A DNA stretch of 18,359 bases, from NCBI GenBank assembly GCA_900546085.1, contig URBS01000029.1, forward strand, positions 1 to 18,359, in the 5' to 3' direction. Under the pieces are notes generated by a model that saw nothing but the letters and a program-made list of their open reading frames with translations, was not told the DNA's origin and ran no database searches. Positions 1 to 8,603 of the stretch are shown in pieces; within the stretch, counting starts at the first letter, position 1, and each line of letters begins with the position of its first letter. Source of the DNA: an uncultured Collinsella sp. (GTDB lineage: Bacteria; Actinomycetota; Coriobacteriia; Coriobacteriales; Coriobacteriaceae). Both the position numbers and the translations under genes were made by a program.

Positions 1-347
1 GATGCATTGACCACAATGCGAAATACACCGGACAGCTCCGCGACCCGCTGGGCGCTAAAGCCATAGTCCAAACGAAGGTATTCCAACCCCAGATCGCGCA
101 GGTCCTCGATGCGCTCAAGCCCGAGCAAATCGCACGTGCGCGGCCCCACATCGGCAATGAGCGCAATGCCGCGGGCGGAAAGCAGCGACAGCACATGACG
201 GACCTTATCGGTATACGCCGCTCCCCCATCCTCGGGAATATGCAGCGAGGTGAACGCATAGCGCGCACCCGCCGCGGCACCGTGTTCAATCGTCCGCTCA
301 ATATCCTGCAGAGGGTTGGAAAGATAAATCGAAATACCCGTTTTCAC
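1..347 (-). CDS. mupG: MupG-like 6-phospho-N-acetylmuramidase (DUF871 family), 5' part only
   Basis: This is the amino-terminal 115 residues of a protein that runs off the left edge. It starts GTKTGISIYLS-like (VKTGISIYLS), followed by an (alpha/beta)8-barrel pattern with ALIADVGPRT near residue 65 and LRLDYGF near residue 95, typical of the DUF871/MupG family. Known members hydrolyse MurNAc-6-phosphate-GlcNAc in the cytoplasm to MurNAc-6-phosphate and GlcNAc. I chose the GTG at 347 because an in-frame stop lies only two codons upstream (351-353) and AAAGGAG sits 9 bases before it. Position after murR-murQ-murP fits the role, because MurQ uses its product. It is separated from murP by 117 bases that contain a terminator-like hairpin ending at the mupG ribosome binding site, so it may be expressed at a lower or regulated level. 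The missing carboxyl half prevents checking the catalytic residues. Confidence 0.85.
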   Translation of the reverse strand, partial: MKTGISIYLSNPLQDIERTIEHGAAAGARYAFTSLHIPEDGGAAYTDKVRHVLSLLSARGIALIADVGPRTCDLLGLERIEDLRDLGLEYLRLDYGFSAQRVAELSGVFRIVVNA

Positions 348-361
348 GCTTCAACACTCCT

Positions 362-397
362 TTAAAAAAGGCCGGCGGAGCAGTTAGCCCCGCCGGC
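362..397 (-). terminator. Intrinsic terminator or attenuator between murP and mupG
   Basis: On the minus strand a perfect 8-bp stem GCCGGCGG/CCGCCGGC (390-397 with 371-378, 11-base loop) is followed by CTTTTTT. This is a textbook intrinsic terminator. The U-tract runs directly into AAAGGAG, the mupG Shine-Dalgarno, so the hairpin sits inside the operon and not after it. Confidence 0.8.
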
Positions 398-429
398 ACA
401 ACCATAGCATCAAGAAATCTGCCGCGCGC

Positions 430-456
430 CGCGAGCCCTGAGCAACACGGCTCGCG
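430..456 (-). other. Second hairpin just after the murP stop codon
   Basis: CGCGAGCC (430-437) pairs perfectly with GGCTCGCG (449-456) around an 11-base loop, 8 bases past the murP stop codon. No T-tract follows, so it is not an obvious terminator. It could protect the murP 3' end or pause RNA polymerase before the hairpin at 362-397. Confidence 0.55.
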
Positions 457-464
457 ATATCAAA

Positions 465-1895
465 CTACTCGCCAAAGAACTCGTTGATCTTCTGCTCGTC
501 GACGCCAAAGAACCACGTCAGGACAAAGCCGGCGGCATAGGCAAGCAGCATAGCGGCAACGTAGCCGAGCTGCTGACCAGGAACGACGATCAGCAGGCCA
601 AACAGACCGGAAACGCCCTGAGAAACCGTGCCGATGTGAAGCAGCGCCGCGAGCGCGCCGCCAAATCCGGCACCCAGGCAGGCCGTTACAAACGGACGAA
701 CGAGCGGCAGCGTAACGGCATACATCAGAGGCTCGCCCACACCGAGGATTCCAACGGGAATGGACTCTGCGACGTACTTCTTGAGCTTGGCGTTCTTGGT
801 CTTAAAGTACAGCGCCAAACCGGCACCGACCTGGCCGCCGCCAGCCATCATAAGGATGGGGAGCAGGTAATTGATGCCCTTGGTAGCGCCGTCGGGATCG
901 TTGAGCATAGCGTGGATCGGCGTGAGCGCCTGATGCAGGCCGACGGAAACCAGCGGCAAGAAGCCTGCCGACAGGATATAGCCGCCCAGGACGCCCAGCT
1001 TCTCGAAGATAAAGGTCAAAACGCTAAAGATGGCAGTCGTCAGCCATGCGCCAACCGGCTGGATGACGAGCATCAGAGCAAAGGCGCCGATGATGAGCAC
1101 CAGCAGCGGGGACAAGAATGTGTCGAGTGCGTTGGGCATAACCTTGCGAATCTGACGCTCCATCCAGGCAAAAAATGCGCCAGCGATAAGAGCCGCGATC
1201 ATGCCGCCCGCTGCGGGGTTGTACTGCGCATTGGTGAGCGGCAGCAGAATGGCAGTGGCAGGATCGGCCGCGCCAGGCGCAAGCAGGGGCATGGCACTGT
1301 TGGCGATACACATCATGCCGGCGATGCCGCCCAGCGCAGCGGAGCCACCAAACTCACGTGCCGCGTTATAGCCCACCAAGATGGGCAGATAGGCAAACAG
1401 GGCCCAGCCCATGGAGCGAATGCCCTGGTACCACCACTCGCCTGCAAGCGCGCCTGCCGTCGAGACGTTAATGACGTTGCAGATACCGTTGATGAGGCCA
1501 GCCGCAATGATGCCGGGAAGCAGGGCAACGAAGACATTGGAAATCTTCTTGAGGAAGGCCTGAACCGGCTTGGACTCGTACTTGGCCTTCTGCGCGGCCT
1601 TGTTTGTGGCCGCAGCGTCAACCACGCTCTCGTCGGCAACGCCTTTCGCAAGGCCGGTGAGCTTGGAGAACTCCTCGAGCACCTTATTCACCTTGCCCGG
1701 ACCCAGCACGATCTGCATCGTGTCGTCCTCGACCAGGCCCATCACGCCGTCGAGTGCCTTAATGCCCTCCGCGTCGACGCTGCCCGCGTCTTTGACGGTC
1801 ACGCGCAGGCGCGTCATGCACGCCGCGTTTGCCAACACGTTGTCTTTACCGCCCAAAAGGTCCAGCAGCTTTTGAGCCAGCTCTTTGTTCGTCAT
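465..1895 (-). CDS. murP: PTS transporter EIIBC, N-acetylmuramic acid type
   Basis: A 476-residue membrane permease of the phosphotransferase system, glucose/sucrose family. Residues 1-80 form the EIIB domain, with the phosphorylated cysteine at C26 in NAACMTRLRV. A short linker leads to EIIC from about residue 110, which has roughly ten hydrophobic segments and the motif GVGEPLMYAVTLPL. No EIIA domain is present, as in known MurP proteins, so a separate glucose-type EIIA must donate phosphate. Known MurP imports MurNAc, or MurNAc-GlcNAc in Gram-positives, as the 6-phosphate. The MurNAc specificity is inferred from the adjacent murQ, murR and mupG, because sequence alone does not separate it safely from other family members. 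The ATG is preceded by AAGGAGG at 4-5 bases. murQ ends 57 bases upstream with no terminator between, so the two are probably cotranscribed. Confidence 0.88.
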   Translation of the reverse strand: MTNKELAQKLLDLLGGKDNVLANAACMTRLRVTVKDAGSVDAEGIKALDGVMGLVEDDTMQIVLGPGKVNKVLEEFSKLTGLAKGVADESVVDAAATNKAAQKAKYESKPVQAFLKKISNVFVALLPGIIAAGLINGICNVINVSTAGALAGEWWYQGIRSMGWALFAYLPILVGYNAAREFGGSAALGGIAGMMCIANSAMPLLAPGAADPATAILLPLTNAQYNPAAGGMIAALIAGAFFAWMERQIRKVMPNALDTFLSPLLVLIIGAFALMLVIQPVGAWLTTAIFSVLTFIFEKLGVLGGYILSAGFLPLVSVGLHQALTPIHAMLNDPDGATKGINYLLPILMMAGGGQVGAGLALYFKTKNAKLKKYVAESIPVGILGVGEPLMYAVTLPLVRPFVTACLGAGFGGALAALLHIGTVSQGVSGLFGLLIVVPGQQLGYVAAMLLAYAAGFVLTWFFGVDEQKINEFFGE

Positions 1896-1952
1896 AACTC
1901 CTCCTTGTATTGGGTATCTCGTCTGGATGTCATATCAGCTCACGCCGCGCAC

Positions 1953-2876
<924 letters not shown>

Positions 2877-2886
2877 TTCATTCACC

Positions 2887-3738
2887 TCATCTTTCCTGTT
2901 TCTCGATGTAGTTTTGCTTAATGACATGCGTCGCCCGTTCGTAGTCGCTGGCAACGTAAGCAGCGTACAGGGCATCGACAACCATAAGCTGGGCCATACG
3001 CGAAGCCATGGCACCGCTGCGGACCAAGGGTTCACTCGCAGCGACGCCGAGCACGGCATCGGCCATGGTGGCAAGCTTGGATGATCCATCTACTTTGGTC
3101 ACGGCCACAACGGGACAGTTGTGACGTTGGGCCTCGGCGGCGCAGTCCAGCACCTCTTGCGTCAAGCCCGAGTAGCTAAAGGCGATTGCCATATCGCCCT
3201 CATGCATGTTCTTGGCACACAAGAGCTGATCATGCCAGTCGTCGTACAGATGGCACTCTTTGTCGACACGCATGAGCTTTTGCGCCAGATCGTGCGCGAC
3301 CAAACGAGAGGCACCGATACCGAACAGATTGACCGCGCGTGCCCGCTTAAGATAGGCCGCACATCGCTCCAAGACGGTGTAATCGAGCGTTCGCGCCGTC
3401 GCTTCGATCGTGCGCACGTTGCTTTTCATCACCTTCCCCACGATACGTTCGACGCTGTCATCCATGGAGATGTCCTCGAGGGCAACGTCTTTCTTGTCAC
3501 CCAAGAGCGCCAGCTCGGCAATCAGTTCGCGCTGGAACTCCTTGTAGCCCGCAAAACCCAAGCGCTTGCAAAAGCGCAAAATGCTCGAGGGCGAGGAGAA
3601 CGTGGCATCGGCAAGACCGCGGACGGACAGCCCGACCACCTCGTGCGGATGAGCGCTTACATATGCGATGACATTGCGTTCCGCCGGGCTCGCGCTGAGC
3701 TCACGCTCGCGAAGCCGCAAAAGCAATCCGTTTGCCAT
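2887..3738 (-). CDS. murR: RpiR-family transcriptional regulator (MurR-like)
   Basis: A 283-residue DNA-binding regulator. Residues 1-77 are the RpiR helix-turn-helix domain, with the recognition part FSSPSSILRFCKRLGF near 47-62. Residues 125-260 are a SIS phosphosugar-binding domain with GIGASRL at 140 and SYSG at 188. It is first in the cluster and probably senses MurNAc-6-phosphate, as E. coli MurR does, but whether it represses or activates here is not shown. I chose the ATG at 3738. The frame can begin at a GTG at 3747, but GGAGG lies 8 bases before the ATG and would overlap the GTG. A palindrome 42 bases upstream of this start is a candidate operator. Confidence 0.9.
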   Translation of the reverse strand: MANGLLLRLRERELSASPAERNVIAYVSAHPHEVVGLSVRGLADATFSSPSSILRFCKRLGFAGYKEFQRELIAELALLGDKKDVALEDISMDDSVERIVGKVMKSNVRTIEATARTLDYTVLERCAAYLKRARAVNLFGIGASRLVAHDLAQKLMRVDKECHLYDDWHDQLLCAKNMHEGDMAIAFSYSGLTQEVLDCAAEAQRHNCPVVAVTKVDGSSKLATMADAVLGVAASEPLVRSGAMASRMAQLMVVDALYAAYVASDYERATHVIKQNYIEKQER

Positions 3739-3779
3739 CTCAAACACCTCCGTTGAGAAGAATTAAAGACCAACGAACG

Positions 3780-3792
3780 ATTCGTACCGAAT
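3780..3792. promoter_or_regulatory. Candidate operator of the mur operon
   Basis: ATTCG-TAC-CGAAT is a perfect 5-3-5 palindrome lying 42 bases upstream of the murR start codon. A second, overlapping inverted pair CGAA-CGA-TTCG lies at 3774-3784. Three CGAA half-sites spaced about one helical turn or less apart suit a dimeric or tetrameric RpiR-type regulator. I could not identify a convincing -10/-35 pair around it, so its geometry relative to the promoter is unknown. Confidence 0.4.
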
Positions 3793-3837
3793 ACAAACAG
3801 CTTTTACGGTACATTGTGCCGCATCGTGGCGCACAAA

Positions 3838-3861
3838 GGGCGAGCGTTCTACCGCTCGCCC
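3838..3861 (-). terminator. Hairpin downstream of the VanZ-family gene, probable terminator
   Basis: GGGCGAGCG (3838-3846) and CGCTCGCCC (3853-3861) form a perfect 9-bp stem with a 6-base loop. On the minus strand it is followed by TTTGTG, a short T-tract. It lies 82 bases past the stop codon of the upstream gene and before the mur promoter region, which is where a terminator is expected. Confidence 0.55.
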
Positions 3862-3942
3862 CTCAAATCCGACCGCTCGGAAATACGCGCGACACAAAAT
3901 AATTCAACAAGATCGCATTATCAAAAACGGGCTTGTTACCGG

Positions 3943-4524
3943 CTAGCGCCTCGCATGGGCGCCGATCGGCCGAGTCGCATAGCGCACCAACGCCGCTGCC
4001 AGCAATACCAACAGCATGGCGGTGACATAGCCCGCAGCATCGAATCCTAAATCGATAACGTCGAAATGCCTGCCGGGAACAAAGATCTTATGTACCTGAT
4101 CGCCAACGGAGCAGACGGCGCAAAAGAGCAACACGGGCACGCAACGGGAGAATACGCTCCACGGACGCCTGGAAAAGCAAACCACGACCACCGAGGCGAA
4201 CAATCCGACGAAGAAAAACTCTACGGTATGGGCAACGCGACGGACGTTCGTGCCCACCCACATGCGAATGGAAGCAAGTCGGCCAGACCGGACATTCGAA
4301 GCAGCCGAATCGGTGCCCCCGGTCATCCCGTTCTCGGCCTGAGCTTCATCCGCGACATCGGCAGCCTGTACGCCCGTAGCCTGACCCTCCACCACACGCG
4401 CGGTGGACTCGCTCAGCAACGACGTCTCCACCGCATTTTGCTCCGTCAGCACCCAGATGCCCGCCAGCGTTGCAGTAAACAGAACGATCGCGGTCCATCC
4501 GATTATTTGTTTTACGCGCGCCAA
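3943..4524 (-). CDS. VanZ-family membrane protein
   Basis: A 193-residue protein with four predicted membrane segments (about 6-26, 100-118, 126-142, 157-181). The VanZ signature is visible: VRRVAHTVEFFFVGL (94-108) before segment two, and DQVHKIFVPGR (142-152) followed by DVIDLGFDAAG. The function of most VanZ proteins is unknown. The founding member gives low-level teicoplanin resistance in the vanA cluster. I chose a TTG start at 4524 because AAAGGAGGT lies 6-7 bases upstream, and the 30 codons before it do not resemble the family. An outside loop of about 70 residues (27-97), rich in Ala, Glu, Ser and Thr, separates segments one and two and is longer than usual. It stands alone, between the recombinase and murR. 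Confidence 0.8.
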   Translation of the reverse strand: MARVKQIIGWTAIVLFTATLAGIWVLTEQNAVETSLLSESTARVVEGQATGVQAADVADEAQAENGMTGGTDSAASNVRSGRLASIRMWVGTNVRRVAHTVEFFFVGLFASVVVVCFSRRPWSVFSRCVPVLLFCAVCSVGDQVHKIFVPGRHFDVIDLGFDAAGYVTAMLLVLLAAALVRYATRPIGAHARR

Positions 4525-4628
4525 GGGCCTACCTCCTTTTTTGAATATCAGCGAGTGTAGCCCCAAATGACATCGCCATCGTATCAAAATTTGAATCGCA
4601 ACAGGAAGCGACAAAGCGACGCAAACCC

Positions 4629-5234
4629 CTACCCCGCCTCGCGCATCCAGCGATCAAACGTCCCCACGCACACGCCCAGGCACTTTGCTGCCTGGCTGCG
4701 GGTAATATCGCCCGCCTCATAGCTATCCCGTACCAGATCAAACTGAGGAGGGCACGGCTTGCGAGGTCGACCGAAACGGACCCCTCGCGCCCGCGCCGCT
4801 GCAATTCCCTCCGCTTGGCGCCGATGGATATTCTCGCGCTCCACCTGCGCCACGTAGCTCAGCAGTTGCAGCACAATATCGGCAATCAGGGTATTAGTCA
4901 CATCCGGCGTGCCGCTTGCCCTGGCGCGCGTGTCAAGCAATGGCATGTCCAACACCACAATGGCAACCCCGAGCTCCTTGGTAATGCGACGCCATTCCTC
5001 AAGAATCTCGGAGTAATTACGACCAAGTCGGTCGATAGAAAGCACCACCAGCACGTCCCCGTCTCCCAGGACGTGCAGCAGCTCGCGATAGCGTGGTCGA
5101 TCGAAGTCCTTGCCGCTCGCATGGTCGGCATAAATATTCGCCGAGCCCACGCCATAGGCGCCCAGCGCATCCAGCTGCCGATTAAGGTTCTGATCGCGCG
5201 AACTCACCCGCGCATAACCGTACACCGTCGCCAT
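4629..5234 (-). CDS. Serine recombinase, resolvase/invertase family
   Basis: A 201-residue small serine recombinase. The catalytic domain begins ATVYGYARVSSRDQN, with the nucleophile predicted at S11. The active-site motif SIDRLGR gives D68, R69 and R72. The long E helix spans about 125-150, followed by GVRFGRPRKP and a carboxyl-terminal helix-turn-helix of Hin/resolvase type (about 160-200). All expected catalytic residues are there, so it is probably active. The ATG at 5234 matches the family start, with GGGGA four bases upstream; a TTG 10 codons earlier is possible. No transposase, cargo gene or obvious res/inverted site accompanies it, so its target is unknown. A dispersed repeat copy ends 20 bases upstream of its start. 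Confidence 0.9.
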   Translation of the reverse strand: MATVYGYARVSSRDQNLNRQLDALGAYGVGSANIYADHASGKDFDRPRYRELLHVLGDGDVLVVLSIDRLGRNYSEILEEWRRITKELGVAIVVLDMPLLDTRARASGTPDVTNTLIADIVLQLLSYVAQVERENIHRRQAEGIAAARARGVRFGRPRKPCPPQFDLVRDSYEAGDITRSQAAKCLGVCVGTFDRWMREAG

Positions 5235-5254
5235 CTCATCCCCGCTTTCTTGTA

Positions 5255-5294
5255 AACCTGCCAAAAAGGGACAGGTTTATTTTGGTAGGTTTTA
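5255..5294. repeat. Dispersed 40-bp hairpin repeat A, copy 1
   Basis: The arms AACCTGCCAAAA (5255-5266) and TTTTGGTAGGTT (5280-5291) form an inverted repeat around a 13-base loop containing GGGACAGG. The 40 bases match 17381-17420 with a single substitution, in the same orientation. The copy lies in the leader of the recombinase gene. It resembles REP-like intergenic elements. Confidence 0.85.
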
Positions 5295-5355
5295 CCTCTC
5301 AAATAGCAGGTAAGCGGGCGGCCGAGCAGACGGCAAGGTAGCCATGATCCAGATG

Positions 5356-5387
5356 CGGAGGGCGGCCCCGAAAGACCGCCCTCCGCT
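5356..5387 (-). terminator. GC-rich hairpin downstream of rnr
   Basis: GCGGAGGGCGG (5356-5366) pairs perfectly with CCGCCCTCCGC (5377-5387), an 11-bp stem with a 10-base loop, 24 bases beyond the rnr stop codon. No T-tract follows on either strand, so it is either a factor-assisted terminator or a 3'-end stabiliser. Confidence 0.45.
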
Positions 5388-5411
5388 CTCCCGCCATGAG
5401 TCGAGATTTGG

Positions 5412-7547
5412 CTAATGGATAAGCTTAAAGTCCAAGTGCCCACGCGTGGTATTGACGCGCGAGACCTCGATAATCACGCGCTGACCCAGTTCATAGCGAG
5501 TCCCCGTGTCGGCACCTGTGAGCGTGAGCGCATCCTCGTCGAACTCGAACCACTCGTTGCCCAGGCTCTTGATCGAAACCAAGCCTTCGACCTGCGTCAG
5601 GTCCAAGCGCACAAAGAGGCCCATGCTGCTAACCCACGAGACGGTTCCGGCATAGCGCTCGCCCAGACGGTCCTCATAGTACTGGGCAATCTTGATCTTT
5701 TGCGTCGCATGGCTAGCGGCATCTGCCGCGCGCTCGGCATCGCTGCATGCGCGGCAGATCTGCGGCAGAATGCGCGGCAGCGACTCGCGCCCCTTGCCGA
5801 TCAGCCGCGGCGTACGGACCAGGGCGTCCTTGCCGCCGAGCTGCTCATAGGCCAACTGCAGTTTGAGCACGCGGTGCACCACCAGATCGGGGTAGCGACG
5901 GATGGGACTCGTAAAGTGACAGTAGCACGGCGCGGCGAGCGCAAAGTGGCCCTCGTTGCGCGGCTTGTACAGTGCGCGCTGCATGCTGCGCAGAAGCAGC
6001 GTGTTGACGAGCGGTGCGTTGGCCGTACCGGCGGCAGCATCAACTGCAGCCTGTAGCTCATCGGGACTCCCCAGGGCGATACCGGCAGCACGGCGATCGT
6101 CGATGATGCCTAGCTGCGCCAGCGCAACTGCGGCACCGTGCAGGCTATCGGGGCTCGGATCCTCATGCACGCGATAGCAGGCCTCGATATCACGGTCTGC
6201 CAGCCACTCTGCAACGCACTCGTTGGCGAGTAGCATGGCTTCCTCGATAAGCGACGTGGCACACGAACGCTCGCGCGCCACAATCTGCACGGGTACTCCG
6301 TCCTCATCCAATAGAGCGCGAATCTCGGCCGTGTCAAAATCGACTGAGCCGCGGGCACGACGAATACGACGGCGAAGTTCGGCGAGTTCGTTGGCGGCGA
6401 CAAGGAAATCGCCGAGGTCGACGTTATAGCCGCGAGCAGTTTCCTCGCACGCAAGACCGCGCTCAAGCGCCTCCTCGCGCGAGGCCTCAGCAGCCGCAAC
6501 ATCCTCAGCGGCGCCTTCCAGCACCGAATACTCAACCGCGCCGGCACGCACCAGCAGCGCCTCGGCGCCGTCATAGTCCATACGCACACGCGAGCGAATC
6601 ACGCTGGGGTAAGGATCGTAATGCCGCACGCGACCCTGCGCATCGAGCTCAATGTCAACGGTAAACGCAAGACGGTCCTCGTCAGGGCGAAGCGAGCATA
6701 GGTCACAGGACAGGCGTTCGGGCAGCATGGGAAGCACGCGATCGGCCAGATACACCGATGTTGTACGATGGCGAGCCTCAAGATCGATATGCCCGTCCCA
6801 AGCCACATAGTGAGAAACGTCAGCGATATGCACACCCAGCTTGTAGCCACCCTCGGGCGTGCGCTCAAGCGAAATGGCATCGTCAAAGTCGCGCGCGTCG
6901 ACCGGGTCGATCGTGATGACAAAGCGGTCGCGCAGATCGCGACGGAGCGGGTCCTTAAGCGCCGCGGACACATCGAGCGAAAGCCCCTCGGCCTCGTCCA
7001 GCGCGGCCTCGGGATAGCTATCGGTATAGCCGTAACGCGCCATCACGTATTGAACGCCCAAATCGGGCGCGTCATCTCCGCCAATGCGGCGTTCGATCGT
7101 CACGGTGCCCGATTCCAGGCGCGTCGGGTAGGTCAAAATGCGCGCGACAACGGCATCACCCGGGTGGACGCCCAGACGATCCGCCGAGGTATCCTCGGGC
7201 AGAATGAAGAAGTCGGCCTTCAGGCGCGAATCGAGCGGCTCGATCACACCGAGCGGACCAGCGGTCTGGTACGTACCCACCACGCTTATGGCTGCGCGCT
7301 CAACCACGCCTTCGATCACGGCGCGCCGCTCACCGTGCGGGCTGTTCTTAATGCTCACGGCAACGGTATCGCCATCCATGATCTCGCGCTTACCGCGGCC
7401 CATAACCTTGTAGTCGCCGCTCTCGGTTATGACATAGGCGCCATGCTCATGGAGCTGCACGCGCCCGGTCAGGCTCGGACGGCGTTCGCTGCGCACCGGC
7501 CCACGCTTATTGCGAGCACCGCGCTTATGCTTGTTATTGCGCCCCAT
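5412..7547 (-). CDS. rnr: Ribonuclease R (RNB-family 3'-5' exoribonuclease)
   Basis: A 711-residue enzyme that degrades structured RNA from the 3' end in the cytoplasm. A basic tail (1-25) precedes OB-fold cold-shock regions (about 27-160). The RNB catalytic domain contains ITIDPVDARDFDDA, giving the metal-binding aspartates D214, D220, D222 and D223, and HFTSPIRRYPDL at 544-555. A carboxyl-terminal S1 domain spans about 632-708. The length is slightly shorter than E. coli RNase R but usual for Gram-positive members. The ATG follows AAGGAGG by 4-5 bases. It is separated from ftsX by a terminator, so it is its own transcription unit. The smpB gene, a frequent neighbour of rnr, is not found here. 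Confidence 0.95.
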   Translation of the reverse strand: MGRNNKHKRGARNKRGPVRSERRPSLTGRVQLHEHGAYVITESGDYKVMGRGKREIMDGDTVAVSIKNSPHGERRAVIEGVVERAAISVVGTYQTAGPLGVIEPLDSRLKADFFILPEDTSADRLGVHPGDAVVARILTYPTRLESGTVTIERRIGGDDAPDLGVQYVMARYGYTDSYPEAALDEAEGLSLDVSAALKDPLRRDLRDRFVITIDPVDARDFDDAISLERTPEGGYKLGVHIADVSHYVAWDGHIDLEARHRTTSVYLADRVLPMLPERLSCDLCSLRPDEDRLAFTVDIELDAQGRVRHYDPYPSVIRSRVRMDYDGAEALLVRAGAVEYSVLEGAAEDVAAAEASREEALERGLACEETARGYNVDLGDFLVAANELAELRRRIRRARGSVDFDTAEIRALLDEDGVPVQIVARERSCATSLIEEAMLLANECVAEWLADRDIEACYRVHEDPSPDSLHGAAVALAQLGIIDDRRAAGIALGSPDELQAAVDAAAGTANAPLVNTLLLRSMQRALYKPRNEGHFALAAPCYCHFTSPIRRYPDLVVHRVLKLQLAYEQLGGKDALVRTPRLIGKGRESLPRILPQICRACSDAERAADAASHATQKIKIAQYYEDRLGERYAGTVSWVSSMGLFVRLDLTQVEGLVSIKSLGNEWFEFDEDALTLTGADTGTRYELGQRVIIEVSRVNTTRGHLDFKLIH

Positions 7548-7624
7548 GGCGCCTCCTTGCTATCGATGACGAACTCCAAAGAGTCTACCCAAATGATTCG
7601 CTTTCCTGCCGTCCCCTAGAGATC

Positions 7625-7658
7625 AAAAAACGGGCCGCCCCATAAGAGACGACCCGTT
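7625..7658 (-). terminator. Intrinsic terminator after ftsX
   Basis: On the minus strand AACGGG (with a mismatch, then CG) pairs with CG and CCCGTT, and is followed by TTTTGATC. It lies 24 bases past the ftsX stop codon and ends the ftsE-ftsX unit. Confidence 0.8.
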
Positions 7659-7682
7659 GGAAGGGATGAATTCCAGGCATGC

Positions 7683-8603
7683 CTACACGCGCAGGTAGCG
7701 GCGCATGGCTATGGCAGAACCAAAGAGACCGATAATCACACCGACCAGAATCAGCGCAGCATAGGTCACCAGGTAGTACTGCATCGGCAGGGCAAACGAC
7801 ATCCAGCCGATGCTCTCCTGCAAACGCGGAATCATCAGATTGCGCAGCAGCTCCAGAACGCCGATGGAAAGCAGCGAGCCCAAAATGGCCTGCAGTACGC
7901 CCTCGGTGATAAACGGGCCGCGAATGAAGCCGTTGCTGGCGCCGACCAGACGCATAATCGCAATCTCACGACGACGCGCCGTGATGGACAGGCGAATCGT
8001 GTTGTTGATGAAGATGAATGCGATAAAGGTCAAAAGGCCAACGAGCACCACGGCGGCGATGCGGATGTAGTTGGTCACCTGGAACAGGCGGCTCACTTCC
8101 TCTTGGCCGTACAGCACGCTCGCGTTGACGTCGCCGTCATCCGCGATCTTCTGGAAGTCGGCGTTCTTCTTGAGCTTCTGGGCCGTGCTCTCGACCTTGG
8201 ACGGATCGTCCATCTCAATTGCAAACGAAGCCGGCAGCGGGTTCTGGCCATCGAGCGCGCTCATGGTGGCGTCGGCGTTGCCCGACATCTTGCTCGTATA
8301 CTCGGCCAGCGCGTCGTCCTTGTCCTTGTACGTCACGGACTTGACGTTGCTCCACGTCTTGAGCTCAGCCTCAAAGGCCTGAACATCTGCCTGGTCGGCG
8401 TCATCGCTAATAAAGGCGTTGATGACGACCTGATCCTCGACGGTGCCGATCACGGAGTTCAGCATCGCGGAGCCCATGATGAACAGGCCGATGATAAACA
8501 GCGAAAGGAAGATCGTGATGACGGCGCCGAGCGAGGTAGTCCAGTTACGGAAGAAGTGACTGATTGCCTCTTTGAAGGAGTAGCCCACGTTAGTTGGTGC
8601 CAT
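7683..8603 (-). CDS. ftsX: Cell-division ABC transporter-like permease FtsX
   Basis: A 306-residue integral membrane protein. The first membrane segment is about 23-47, an extracellular domain spans about 50-175, and three further segments lie near 180-205, 230-255 and 276-300. RREIAIMRLVGAS at 211-223 is the conserved MacB/FtsX cytoplasmic motif. FtsX with FtsE does not transport. It transmits ATP-driven motion across the membrane to activate peptidoglycan hydrolases at division. It overlaps the end of ftsE by 14 bases, so translation is coupled. GGAGG lies 11 bases before the ATG, a rather long spacing. Confidence 0.95.
   Translation of the reverse strand: MAPTNVGYSFKEAISHFFRNWTTSLGAVITIFLSLFIIGLFIMGSAMLNSVIGTVEDQVVINAFISDDADQADVQAFEAELKTWSNVKSVTYKDKDDALAEYTSKMSGNADATMSALDGQNPLPASFAIEMDDPSKVESTAQKLKKNADFQKIADDGDVNASVLYGQEEVSRLFQVTNYIRIAAVVLVGLLTFIAFIFINNTIRLSITARRREIAIMRLVGASNGFIRGPFITEGVLQAILGSLLSIGVLELLRNLMIPRLQESIGWMSFALPMQYYLVTYAALILVGVIIGLFGSAIAMRRYLRV

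Noticed and set aside
3787..3798. CCGAATACAAAC shared between the murR upstream region and 13237-13248 upstream of the YitT-family gene
   Set aside because: Twelve-base matches are expected several times by chance in a window of this size, and the second site lacks the 5-3-5 palindrome.
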